Source: Paeniroseomonas aquatica
GTDB lineage: Bacteria; Pseudomonadota; Alphaproteobacteria; Acetobacterales; Acetobacteraceae
Reading direction: 5' to 3'
NCBI RefSeq assembly: GCF_030409335.1
Contig: NZ_JAUFPN010000042.1
Coordinates: forward strand, 18,009-82,008
DNA length: 64,000 nucleotides
Below, one piece after another: positions 9,617-17,717 of the stretch. The notes beneath the pieces were generated by a model that did not search any database, had not been told where the DNA came from, and saw only the letters and a program-made list of their open reading frames with translations. Numbering within the stretch: position 1 is the stretch's first letter; the number at the start of each line of letters is the position of its first letter. A program made the translations under genes and the position numbers.

Positions 9617-11437
9617 TCAGCCCGCCTCCATCGCCTCCCGCAGCATCTCGAGCTCCAGCCACTCCTCCTCGGCCTTGGCCAGCTCCGCCTCCTTCGCCGC
9701 CAGCGCCGCATTGAAGCGCTCGAACCGCGCCTTGTCCCGGCTGTAAAGTCCGGGCGCCGCCAGCGCGGTGCGGATGGTGGCGATCTCGCCGGCCAGGGCC
9801 TCCATCCGGGCGGGCAGGCTCTGCAGTGCGTGCTGCTGCTTGAAATTCAGCTTGCGCTTGGCCGGCGCCGGGCCGGCGACCGGCGAACTCGGCCGCGCCG
9901 CCGCCGCCCGCGGCTCGGCTCCGGCCACCACCTTCGCCTCCACCCCGCGGCCGCGCTGGGCCACCATGTCGGAGTAGCCGCCGGCGTATTCCTGCCAGCG
10001 TCCCTCGCCTTCGGCGACGATGACGCTGGTGCAGACCCGGTCGATGAAGTCGCGGTCGTGGCTGACCACCAGCGCGGTACCCTGGTAGTCCGAGAGCAAT
10101 TCCTCCAGCAGGTCCAGCGTCTCGAGGTCGAGGTCGTTGGTCGGCTCGTCCAGCACCAGCAGGTTGGAGGGCTTGGCGAAGGCCCGCGCCAGCATCAGCC
10201 GCCCGCGCTCGCCGCCCGAGAGGACGCCGACCGCGGTCCGCGCCTGGTCCGGGACAAACAGGAAATCCTTCATGTAGCCGACCACGTGCCGCGCCTGGCC
10301 GCCGACATGGACCTGGTCCGACTTGTCGCCGGTCAGCGCCTCGGCCAGCGAGATCGCGGGGTCGAGGCTCTCCCGGCTCTGGTCGAGCGTCACCATCGCC
10401 AGCCCGGTGCCGAGCCGGATGGTGCCGCTGTCGGGCTGCAGCCCGCCGGTCAGCAGGTTGAGCAGCGTGGTCTTGCCGGCGCCGTTCGGGCCGATGATGC
10501 CGACCCGGTCGCGCCGCAGCACGCGGGTCGAGAACTCCCGCACCACCGGCGGCGCGTCGCCGTAGGCCTTGGTCACCTCCTCCATCTGCGCCACCAGCGT
10601 GCCGGAGCCCTCGCCCTCGCTGGCGACCATGCGCACCGTGCCGGCCGAGCGCAGCGCCTCGCGCCGGCGCGTGCGCAGGTCGGCCAGCTCGCCGACGCGG
10701 CGCATGTTGCGCTTGCGCCGGGCGGTGACGCCGTAGCGCATCCAGTGCTCCTCCCGGACGATCTGCCGGTCGAGCTTGTGGCGGGCGCTCTCCTCCTCCT
10801 CCAGCACCTGGTCGCGCCAGGCCTCGAAGCTGGCAAAGCCCTGGTCGATGCGGCGGGTGGTGCCGCGGTCGAGCCAGACCATCGCCCGCGACAGCGCCGT
10901 GAGGAACCGCCGGTCATGGCTGATGAGGACCAGGGCGCCACGGAAATTGCCGAGTTCCTTCTCCAGCCAGGCGATGGCCGGCAGGTCCAGGTGGTTGGTC
11001 GGCTCGTCCAGCAGCAGGATGTCGGGGTTGGGCGCCAGCGCCCGGGCCAGGGCGCAGCGCCGCGCCTCGCCGCCGGAAAGGGTGGCCGGGTCCTCCTCGC
11101 CGCTCAGCCCGAGCTCGCTCAGCAGCCAGCGGCCGCGGTAGGGGTCGTCGTTCGGGCCGAGGCCGGACTCGACGTAATCCCAGGTGGAGGCGGCATCGCC
11201 GAAATCGGGCTCCTGCGGCAGGCTGCGCAGGGTCGCGCCGGGCTGCAGGAAGCGGCTGCCGCGCTCCGGCTCCAGCGTGCCGGCGGCGATCCGCAGCAGG
11301 GTGGACTTGCCGGAGCCGTTGCGGCCGACCAGCGCCAGCCGCTCCCCCTGGCCGACCGACAGCGTCGCGCCGGTCAGCAGCGGGGTGGTCCCCATGTGGA
11401 GGTGGATGTCCTGGAGGATCAGAAGGGGGGGTGCCAT
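9617..11437 (-). CDS. ABC-F family ATPase (Uup-like)
   Basis: 606 residues with two ATP-binding cassettes and no membrane segment. Cassette 1 has Walker A GRNGSGKST (about residue 38), LSGGEARRCALARAL and ILLLDEPTNHLDL; cassette 2 has GPNGAGKTT, LSGGERGRLMLARAF and VLDEPTNDLDL. The C-terminal 80 residues form a charged coiled coil like that of Uup, which acts on ribosomes or branched DNA intermediates. I prefer the ATG at 11437 over an in-frame GTG six codons upstream; neither has an obvious ribosome site. Single gene. Confidence 0.92.
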   Translation of the reverse strand: MAPPLLILQDIHLHMGTTPLLTGATLSVGQGERLALVGRNGSGKSTLLRIAAGTLEPERGSRFLQPGATLRSLPQEPDFGDAASTWDYVESGLGPNDDPYRGRWLLSELGLSGEEDPATLSGGEARRCALARALAPNPDILLLDEPTNHLDLPAIAWLEKELGNFRGALVLISHDRRFLTALSRAMVWLDRGTTRRIDQGFASFEAWRDQVLEEEESARHKLDRQIVREEHWMRYGVTARRKRNMRRVGELADLRTRRREALRSAGTVRMVASEGEGSGTLVAQMEEVTKAYGDAPPVVREFSTRVLRRDRVGIIGPNGAGKTTLLNLLTGGLQPDSGTIRLGTGLAMVTLDQSRESLDPAISLAEALTGDKSDQVHVGGQARHVVGYMKDFLFVPDQARTAVGVLSGGERGRLMLARAFAKPSNLLVLDEPTNDLDLETLDLLEELLSDYQGTALVVSHDRDFIDRVCTSVIVAEGEGRWQEYAGGYSDMVAQRGRGVEAKVVAGAEPRAAAARPSSPVAGPAPAKRKLNFKQQHALQSLPARMEALAGEIATIRTALAAPGLYSRDKARFERFNAALAAKEAELAKAEEEWLELEMLREAMEAG

Positions 11438-11503
11438 GGCGGGTGGTTCCGCCACGGCGCCGCCCGCGTCAAGCCTCGGCGTGGCCGCCGGGGCGGGGAA
11501 GGC

Positions 11504-11848
11504 TCATTCCTGGTCGGGCGATCCTGGGCGGCGCGGCCGGCGCCCCTCGCGCAGCGGCCCGGCATCGATCACCGGCGGCCGCGGCGCCGAGGCCCAGAGC
11601 CGGCGATAGACGTCGAGCGGCAGCAGCACGAAGGCTTCCTGGCCGTTGCGGGTCAGCACCAGCGGGCCGCGGATCGCCTGGTCGACCAGCGCCGGCACCT
11701 GGGCCTCGACCCCGGCGAGGTCGAAGCGCGGCAGGCCCTCGAGACCGGGGGCCTGGTTGCCGGGGTACATGGTCTGGATGGGCTCATCCGGGTTGTCCTG
11801 CCATCCGGCCATGCGCTGCCGCAACTCCTGGTTCGGCCGGCGCGGCAT
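11504..11848 (-). CDS. Small protein with Phd/YefM antitoxin-like C-terminal region
   Basis: 114 residues from the chosen start. The segment LVDQAIRGPLVLTRNGQEAFVLLPLDVYRRL looks like the N-terminal DNA-binding fold of Phd/YefM antitoxins, here preceded by about 35 residues (ELRQRMAGWQDNPDEP). No toxin gene lies next to it, so it may be a stand-alone regulator. An earlier in-frame ATG at 11932 would add an Arg-rich 28-residue extension; neither start has a good ribosome site. It follows the porin gene on the same strand. Confidence 0.6.
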   Translation of the reverse strand: MPRRPNQELRQRMAGWQDNPDEPIQTMYPGNQAPGLEGLPRFDLAGVEAQVPALVDQAIRGPLVLTRNGQEAFVLLPLDVYRRLWASAPRPPVIDAGPLREGRRPRRPGSPDQE

Positions 11849-11955
11849 CCGCCCCGGCCCCAGCGCGGGATAGCGCCGCGGCCAGTGTCGCAGGATGCGC
11901 GCCGCGGGCGAAGCCCGGCGGGCCCCGCTCATGCAGGTTTGCGCCGCGCGCCGGG

Positions 11956-13356
11956 TCAGAAGGCCGCATGCAGCCGCAGCGCCAGCAACGGCACCGGCCC
12001 GCGGTCGGCGTTGTAGGCGGGGTTGACCAGCAGCTGGCCGTTGGTGGTCAGGTTCAGCCCGGGCGCCAGGCGGACGTCGTAATAGGCCTCGAAGGCCACT
12101 TCGGGGGCGGCGGCGAGCTTGCCGTCGCCGGTGAGGAAGCCGATGCCGCCGGCCTCGAGGAAGCGCCGGTGGCTGGCGGACAGGCCGCCGACGTTGAAGG
12201 CCGCCCCCACCGTGTCCCCGGCCCGGCCCCAGCCCTGGCCGCTCACCGCGAGGCCGCCCGAGGCCGACCAGTCCATTTCGGTGAACATCCAATTCTGCGC
12301 CCGGCCGTCGTTCCAGCCGAAGCGGGCGAAGACGCCGAGGCTGTCGGTCACCTCCTGCTCGAGGTTGAAGCCGACCATCCCCTTGGTGCGGTAGCCGCGC
12401 AGCGCCTCGGTGTCGCCGAGCCCATCCTCCACCGCCGAGGTCAGCCGGTTCCAGGTGACCGACCGGGTGCGCGACAGCCCGCCGAAGACCCGCAGCACGC
12501 CCGGCCGCTGCCGCAGGCTCCAGGCCTGCTCGACCTGCGCCAGCCATTGCCAGGCCCGGCCGATGCTGGTGTCGAGCGACAGGCCGTTGACGTTGCGGGC
12601 GACCATGAAGGCGCCGGTGCGGACGGCGTTGCGGCCGTTCTCCCATTCCAGCACCGCGCCGTTGGTGAAGCCGCGGGCATCGGCGGCGAAATCCACCGCC
12701 CCGGCGCCGACCAGCGCCCAGTTCAGGAATTGGCTGCGGGCGTCGTGGGCGTAGCGGTTGTCGTCGAAGAAATCCCAGGTCGAGACCTTGCCGAGGGTGA
12801 TGGTGATCCGCTCGCGCGCCAGCGGCCCGGCGAAGCGCATCGGGTCGGGATCGGCCCCGGGCGCGGCATCGGCCGAGAGGTCAATGGTCTGCCGCACGAA
12901 GAGCCGCGACATGAAGGCATAGGGGTCGGTGGTGCCGACCCGGAAGGCCTCGTTGTTGGGAAATGCGGCGGCGCCGCGGGCATTGCTCAGCCCGAACCCG
13001 CGGGTGAGGGAGGGCACCGCGATCACCTCGGCATTGTTCCAGAGCCGCCGGCCGAGAACGATGTCGAGCGACTGGGTATTGGCGAAGGACTGCTTGGGCG
13101 ACAGGCTGCTCTCGCCCTGGTAGGGGGAGCGGAAGCGGGCATTGCCCTGCAGCACGCCGGTGAACTGGCCGCGCAGCAGCCAGCCCTCGGCCTCCCGCCG
13201 GGCCAGCCATTCCTCCGCCCCGTCAATCTCCGCATCGAGGTTGGGCTGGTCAATCGGTCCGGCGGTGCCGCGCTGCGCCGAGGCGGGGGCCGCCGCGGCC
13301 AGCCCCGCCAGCACCGCCGCCACCAGCCGGCCGATCCGCCCCGATATGCCCGCCAT
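11956..13356 (-). CDS. OprB-family carbohydrate-selective porin
   Basis: 466 residues. A cleavable signal peptide (GRLVAAVLAGLAAAAPASAQ) is followed by a long series of alternating hydrophobic strands ending in a terminal aromatic (LRLHAAF), as in outer-membrane beta barrels. Blocks such as LGKVSTWDFFDDNRYAHD, EQEVTDSLGVFARFGWNDG and EAYYDVRLAPGLNLT match OprB-type porins that admit sugars across the outer membrane. GAGGATGG precedes the ATG at 13356. It diverges from the RraA-like gene. Confidence 0.85.
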   Translation of the reverse strand: MAGISGRIGRLVAAVLAGLAAAAPASAQRGTAGPIDQPNLDAEIDGAEEWLARREAEGWLLRGQFTGVLQGNARFRSPYQGESSLSPKQSFANTQSLDIVLGRRLWNNAEVIAVPSLTRGFGLSNARGAAAFPNNEAFRVGTTDPYAFMSRLFVRQTIDLSADAAPGADPDPMRFAGPLARERITITLGKVSTWDFFDDNRYAHDARSQFLNWALVGAGAVDFAADARGFTNGAVLEWENGRNAVRTGAFMVARNVNGLSLDTSIGRAWQWLAQVEQAWSLRQRPGVLRVFGGLSRTRSVTWNRLTSAVEDGLGDTEALRGYRTKGMVGFNLEQEVTDSLGVFARFGWNDGRAQNWMFTEMDWSASGGLAVSGQGWGRAGDTVGAAFNVGGLSASHRRFLEAGGIGFLTGDGKLAAAPEVAFEAYYDVRLAPGLNLTTNGQLLVNPAYNADRGPVPLLALRLHAAF

Positions 13357-13449
13357 CCCGCCATCCTCATCCGATGCCGGTCCTGTTACGCGGGCCTGCC
13401 CATAGCCGGCAACCGCCCGCCGCCGCTGTCGCCGAAGCGTCACCGGCCG

Positions 13450-13497
13450 CCGCCGCCCCGGCGGCCGGGCCACCCGCCGCCCCGGCGGCCGGGCCAC
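13450..13497. repeat. Exact tandem duplication of a 24-base GC-only palindromic unit
   Basis: Bases 13450-13473 and 13474-13497 are identical 24-mers; each contains the inverted repeat CCGCCCCGGCGG. They lie in the 200-base gap between the divergent porin and RraA-like genes, about 60 bases before the RraA-like start. Confidence 0.9.
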
Positions 13498-13557
13498 ACA
13501 GGGTTTGACCCGGCCTCCCGCCTCCCCGAAGCTGGCGCTTCCGGGAGGACCCCAAGC

Positions 13558-14265
13558 ATGACCGAACGCCCCTTCACCCGCGCCGACCTCGACCTGCTCC
13601 GCCGCTGGGACACGCCGACCATCTGCAACGCCATGGAGATCGTGGCGCCGGCCCGGCGCGGCCGCGGCTTCACCCTGCAGCCCTTCACCGCCGCCGACCC
13701 GTCCCTGCCGCCGATCTGCGGCCTGGCCCGCACCGGCCAGATCCGCGCCGCCGCCCCCTCGGGCCGCACCAAGGAACAGGACAAGGAAGCCCGCGTCGGC
13801 TGGTACGAATACGTCGCCGACGCCGACCTGCCGACCATCGTGGTGATCGAGGACCTCGACGACAGCCCCGGCTTCGGCGCCTTCTGGGGCGAGGTGAACA
13901 GCAACGTCCACAAGGGCCTCGGCTGCCAAGGCTGCGTCACCTCCGGCTCCTTCCGCGACCTCGACATGCTGGCGCCGGGCTTCCAGATCATCGGCGGCAT
14001 GATCAACCCGAGCCATGCGCATGTGCACATGGTCGACTTCGGCCGCGACGTGATCGTCCACGGCATGCCCTGCATGCACGACGACGTGGTGCATGCCGAC
14101 CGCCACGGCGCCGTGGTCATCCCGGCCGAGGCGGTGCGCATGCTGCCCGCCGCCATCGACCTGATCACCCGCAAGGAATCCGTCATCCTCGAGATGTGCA
14201 AGCGCGACGACTTCGACATCCACAAGCTGAAGGAGGCCCTCGCCAGGTCCGAGGACATCCACTGA
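13558..14265 (+). CDS. RraA-like / 4-hydroxy-4-methyl-2-oxoglutarate aldolase family protein
   Basis: 235 residues. Conserved family blocks are DTPTICNAMEIVAP, GLARTGQIRAAAP, a central WGEVNSNVHKGLGCQGCVTSG loop and MHDDVVHADRHGAVVIP. The family includes the RNase E inhibitor RraA and class II HMG/CHA aldolases, which cleave 4-hydroxy-4-methyl-2-oxoglutarate or decarboxylate oxaloacetate. In the aldolases an Arg-Asp pair (SGSFRDLD here) binds substrate and metal, so enzymatic activity is plausible. GGGAGGAC precedes the ATG. The next gene may start inside its stop codon. Confidence 0.85.
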   Translation: MTERPFTRADLDLLRRWDTPTICNAMEIVAPARRGRGFTLQPFTAADPSLPPICGLARTGQIRAAAPSGRTKEQDKEARVGWYEYVADADLPTIVVIEDLDDSPGFGAFWGEVNSNVHKGLGCQGCVTSGSFRDLDMLAPGFQIIGGMINPSHAHVHMVDFGRDVIVHGMPCMHDDVVHADRHGAVVIPAEAVRMLPAAIDLITRKESVILEMCKRDDFDIHKLKEALARSEDIH

Positions 14266-14654
14266 GGGCAAGGCCCCCGCGCGGGGCGCTGCCGCTGCTG
14301 GCCGCCGCGCTGCTGGCGGCGCCGGCGGCGGCGGAGCCGGGCTGGGAGGCCGCGGCCGGGCTGGCCGCCCCGGCGCTCCGCGCCTGCCTCGACGGCGACA
14401 AGACCGCCTTCGTCGACGATGTCGGCCCGGCCAGCAACGGCCGGCTCGCCATCCGGGTACGCCGCGGCGCGGCGACCGAGCGCTGCATCGCCGGCGAATC
14501 GGGTCGGGTGGCGATGCGGCTGCCCTGGCCCGGGGCGCCGCCGCCCGCGGCATCGGCCACCGCCTATTTCCTCGAGCGCCGCTGCGTCGACGCCCGGCGG
14601 CTGGCCGCGCCGGACGGTACCATCCTGGGCTGGCTGGCCTATCCCGCCTGCTGA
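14262..14654 (+). CDS. Small secreted hypothetical protein, non-standard start
   Basis: The frame from about 14262 encodes a positively charged N-terminus and hydrophobic core (RGALPLLAAALLAAPAAAEPG), then a domain of about 100 residues with cysteines at RACLDG, ERCIAG, RRCVDA and YPAC that could form two disulfides. Third codon positions are almost all G or C, supporting real coding. No ATG, GTG or TTG sits at a sensible place: a CTG at 14262 overlaps the RraA-like stop and follows GAGG, while the nearest in-frame ATG (14196) lies inside that gene. The 3' end overlaps the convergent GGDEF gene by 16 bases. Family not recognised. Confidence 0.65.
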   Translation: MRARPPRGALPLLAAALLAAPAAAEPGWEAAAGLAAPALRACLDGDKTAFVDDVGPASNGRLAIRVRRGAATERCIAGESGRVAMRLPWPGAPPPAASATAYFLERRCVDARRLAAPDGTILGWLAYPAC

Positions 14655-15649
14655 TCCGCGGCGGCGGCCTGGTGATCCGCCCAGCGCAGCCGGTCCTTGC
14701 CGGCCGCCTTGGCCGCGTACATCAGCGTATCGGCCGCCGCCAGCGCCGCCTCGGCCGAGGCCGGCGGCACGGCGAAGCCCATCGCCCCGATCGAGGCGGT
14801 GACGGCGAAGCCGGACTGGCCCATCCGTTCGGCCAGGGCCACCCGCAGCTGCTCGCCCATGGCCTTCGCCCCGGCCGTATCCGGCAGCAGGATGCAGAAT
14901 TCGTCGCCCCCCAGCCGCGCCGCCACCTCGCCCCGGCGCAGCGCCGCCCGCAGCACCTGCGCCACCAGCAGCAGCACCGCGTCGCCGGCGGCATGGCCGA
15001 GCCGGTCGTTCACCCGCTTGAAGCCGTCGAGGTCGATGAACAGCAGGGTGAAGGCCTGCCGCCGCTGTATCACCGCATCCAGCGCCGCCATCAGGGCGGA
15101 GCGGTTGGGCAGGCCGGTCAACCCGTCGGTCAGCGCCATGTCGCGCATCCGGTGCATCGCCCGGCGGAGCTCGAGCGCGGTCGAGACCGAACGCGCCAGC
15201 CCGCCGAGGACCTCGAGCTCGTCCGGGGTGGTCGGCCGCGGCGCATGGTCGATGACGCAGAGCGTGCCGAGCGCGAAGCCTTCCGGATTGACCAGCGGCA
15301 CCCCGGCATAGGAGCGCAGGTGCGGAGTCGCCGCCACCAGCGGGTTGTCGGCGAAGCGGGCATCGAGCCGGAGATCGGGGATCACCATCGGCTGGTCCGG
15401 ATGGAGAATCGCATGGGCGCAGAAGGCGTGATCGCGCGGCGCCTCCTCGGCCTCCAGCCCGTGCCGCGCCTTGAACCACTGGCGATTCGCATCGGTGAGC
15501 GAGACCAGGGCGATCGGCCGTCCGGTCAGCCGCGCCGCCAGCCGGGCGATGTCGTCGAAGGCCGCCTCGCAGGCGGAGTCGAGAACCTCGTAGGAGTAGA
15601 GGGTCTCCAGGCGGGCGGCTTCGTTCTCGGGCAGCGGCGCGGCAGGCAT
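14639..15649 (-). CDS. GAF-GGDEF diguanylate cyclase
   Basis: 336 residues. An N-terminal GAF domain (about 20-155: ARLTGRPIALVSLTDANRQW, HAILHPDQPMVIPDL, YAGVPLVNPEGFALGTLCVID) is followed by a GGDEF domain (about 165-325) with an intact RLGGDEFCIL active site and LTDGLTGLPNR entry motif. It should make cyclic di-GMP from GTP in response to a small ligand or redox cue. The inhibitory RxxD site expected just before GGDEF reads RGEV, so product inhibition through that site is probably absent. No membrane segment. It diverges from the thioesterase gene. Confidence 0.92.
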   Translation of the reverse strand: MPAAPLPENEAARLETLYSYEVLDSACEAAFDDIARLAARLTGRPIALVSLTDANRQWFKARHGLEAEEAPRDHAFCAHAILHPDQPMVIPDLRLDARFADNPLVAATPHLRSYAGVPLVNPEGFALGTLCVIDHAPRPTTPDELEVLGGLARSVSTALELRRAMHRMRDMALTDGLTGLPNRSALMAALDAVIQRRQAFTLLFIDLDGFKRVNDRLGHAAGDAVLLLVAQVLRAALRRGEVAARLGGDEFCILLPDTAGAKAMGEQLRVALAERMGQSGFAVTASIGAMGFAVPPASAEAALAAADTLMYAAKAAGKDRLRWADHQAAAADQQAG

Positions 15650-15684
15650 GATCGTGTCCAGGCTCCCCACGGGCCGGGACCGGT

Positions 15685-15700
15685 ATCCATGAATATGGAT
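15685..15700. promoter_or_regulatory. Palindrome in divergent promoter region
   Basis: Perfect inverted repeat ATCCAT-GAAT-ATGGAT in an AT-richer patch of the 180-base gap between the GGDEF and thioesterase genes, 36 bases upstream of the GGDEF start. Size and place suit a dimeric regulator's operator; the regulator is unknown. Confidence 0.4.
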
Positions 15701-15830
15701 GGGGAGGCAATGATAAACCTGGGGTTGCACCAACCGGCCGGGCGCCGCCGGCGGGGGGTGGACAAGCCGCCCCCGGCACGGAGGATGGCGGCGGCCGGGC
15801 GGCAGGCCTGCGGCCGGCATGGGGGAGCGG

Positions 15831-16289
15831 ATGGCGGAAGCGGGCGTGACGGGACCGGTGCTCACGGTGGTGCGGCCCGAATGGGTCGACCACTACGGCC
15901 ACATGAACATGGGGTTCTATCTGGTGGTCTTCGACATGGCGACGGACCAGCTCTGGCCCAGCCTCGGCCTCGGCCCGGCGCTGCATGCCGAGGGCTTCGG
16001 CACCTTCGCCGCCGAGACCTGGGTCAATTACGTCCGCGAGGTGCGCGAGGGCATGCCGCTGACCGCAACCAACGAGGTCCTGGCCTTCGACGGCAAGCGC
16101 CTGATCTGCCTGCACCGGCTCTACCACGCCACCGAGGGCTGGCTCGCGGCGGAGAACGAGGTGCTCTACCTCTGCATGGACCTCGGCATCCGCCGGGTCG
16201 GGCTCTGGCCGCCGGCGACGCTCGACCGCTTCGCCGCGGTCTGCACCGGCAACCCGCCGCTTCGCCTGGCGCTGAAGCGCCGGGGCTGA
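15831..16289 (+). CDS. Acyl-CoA thioesterase family protein (hot-dog fold)
   Basis: 152 residues. The N-terminal VRPEWVDHYGHMNMGFYLVVFD block is the hallmark of 4-hydroxybenzoyl-CoA thioesterase-like hot-dog proteins, with the aspartate/histidine pair in DHYGHMN; TWVNYVREVREGMPL and HRLYHATEGWLAAENEVL continue the fold. It would hydrolyse an acyl-CoA or a carnitine-type thioester in the cytoplasm. I take the ATG at 15831 because GGGGGAG sits just before it; another in-frame ATG four codons upstream contributes that sequence. A 15-bp hairpin after the stop separates it from the GH16 gene. Confidence 0.82.
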   Translation: MAEAGVTGPVLTVVRPEWVDHYGHMNMGFYLVVFDMATDQLWPSLGLGPALHAEGFGTFAAETWVNYVREVREGMPLTATNEVLAFDGKRLICLHRLYHATEGWLAAENEVLYLCMDLGIRRVGLWPPATLDRFAAVCTGNPPLRLALKRRG

Positions 16290-16298
16290 GACCGGGTG

Positions 16299-16332
16299 GG
16301 CGCATCCCGGGCCGGGCGGCCCGGGATGCGCC
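16299..16332. terminator. Strong hairpin between convergent genes
   Basis: Perfect 15-bp stem (GGCGCATCCCGGGCC paired with its complement, 4-base loop) in the 57-base gap between the convergent thioesterase and GH16 genes. It probably terminates both transcripts; no T-tract is evident. Confidence 0.65.
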
Positions 16333-16346
16333 GGTTCAGGACCGGA

Positions 16347-17102
16347 TCAGATGAACCAGTGGCCGGTCGCCTCGAAGTTGGCGGTGACCTGCGCCGCCAG
16401 GGCATTCCAGTCGATGACTTCGCCGTGGCTGGTATCGACCGGCGCGGTGGTGGCGCTGGCGGTGGCGGCCAGGTTCAGCGCGATGTCGGCCACCGGGGTC
16501 GCAACCGCGACCGAGGCGGTCGCCGCGGCCGGGGCGGAGGCGCCGAGCGGGGTGAAGTCGATGTGCGACACCGTGATGGAGGTGGCGGGGTTGTTGTTCA
16601 TCACGCCGATGGTGTTGTTCATGCCGCCGTGGTCGAAGTCGGTCGGGATGTGCTGGTTGAAGCTGCCCATGGTCTTGCCGTCGACCTTGAAGGTGATCTC
16701 GCCGGGGGCCCAGACCATCTGGTAGTCATGGAACTGGCCGCTGCTGACGCCTTCGTAGATCGCGGTCTGGTAGGCATCCGCGCCGTTGTTGTTCCAGTGC
16801 ACCGTGCCGTACTGCCGGCCCGAGCCGTCCGGCGTGATCTCGAGCATGTCGATCTCCTGGCCGGGCCACTGGTTGTCGCCGGGCCAGAGGATGATGCCGG
16901 GGCCGGGCTGGTTGCCGTCGACCTTGGCGGTGACGGTGTAGGTGCCGTAGCCGTGGCCGGCGTCGCGCCCGGTGGCCCATTCCATCATGGCGGAGTTGCC
17001 GGACAGGGTAACGGCGCCGTTGACCGGGGCCGGCACATTCCAGGCGTTGCTGAGCGAACCGAAGTTGCTGTCGAGCGTATTGGTCACTGCGTTATTGGAC
17101 AT
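16347..17102 (-). CDS. Glycoside hydrolase family 16 protein
   Basis: 251 residues. The GH16 active-site motif GQEIDMLEI (nucleophile, aspartate and acid/base glutamates of the ExDxxE pattern) is near residue 85. It is preceded by YGTYTVTAKVDGNQPGPGIILWPG and followed by FHDYQMVWAPGEITFKVDGK, the usual order. GH16 enzymes cut beta-1,3 or beta-1,4 glucans and galactans. There is no N-terminal signal peptide. After the catalytic domain comes an Ala/Thr/Val-rich stretch of about 45 residues and a short tail ending GHWFI, so export could use a C-terminal signal. The ribosome site is weak. Confidence 0.85.
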   Translation of the reverse strand: MSNNAVTNTLDSNFGSLSNAWNVPAPVNGAVTLSGNSAMMEWATGRDAGHGYGTYTVTAKVDGNQPGPGIILWPGDNQWPGQEIDMLEITPDGSGRQYGTVHWNNNGADAYQTAIYEGVSSGQFHDYQMVWAPGEITFKVDGKTMGSFNQHIPTDFDHGGMNNTIGVMNNNPATSITVSHIDFTPLGASAPAAATASVAVATPVADIALNLAATASATTAPVDTSHGEVIDWNALAAQVTANFEATGHWFI

Positions 17103-17717
17103 GGTGAGAACCCGTGGTGAAGCCGGTCGCGCACGACACGACACGCGACCCGGTAGGGCCGCGTATTGGTTGTTGCGGCGTGGTGGGCTGCGGTAGCCCT
17201 CAGGCGCTTGACGCTGCGCACCTGTCCGGCGGCCGATCTCGTCGGTCGCGCCATCACCCAAGTGGCGGGGATGAATCCCGCCACCGAATAGTATCGGTCA
17301 AGAAGCAAGCCATCGAATAGTCAGCCCCGGTCAGCCAAGTCCTGTAACCCTCGCTGTTGGAAGCAGCGTGGTTGGCAGGCCCGAAGGAAGTCCGAGGCAG
17401 GAAGTCTAGATATCGTCGTGGCACTCATGGGCTGTGTAACATGCTCGGTTTTGAGCCGGCATCGCTGCAATACCTTGATACATTTGGTCGAACAAGAGTT
17501 GAAATTGGCTTCCGTGTCGGTACAAAAACGACAGCGTGGGCCGACGGTCCAGGGGTATGCCAGAATATTGCGGCAATGCGGGCCGAAGCTCTAAATATAT
17601 CTTAAGAATACCAGGGGCAGGCCATGCAGCAACGGTTGAGATAAACCGATCCACGGCAAGCCACGGGTGGCATGCCGGGCCGGCAGGGCGGCGGCATCGC
17701 CGCCCTCCGTCCCCGTG
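17103..17717. other. Long intergenic region upstream of GH16, with hairpin and lower-GC patch
   Basis: 615 bases without a recognisable gene. At 17262-17284 there is an 8-bp stem GTGGCGGG/CCCGCCAC with a 7-base loop, which would lie in the GH16 5' region. An 8-mer CGAATAGT occurs at 17285 and again about 25 bases later. From about 17340 to 17660 GC content falls clearly below that of the flanks; short open frames there (82 codons on each strand) have no family I recognise. It may be regulatory DNA or the decayed edge of an insertion. Confidence 0.5.
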
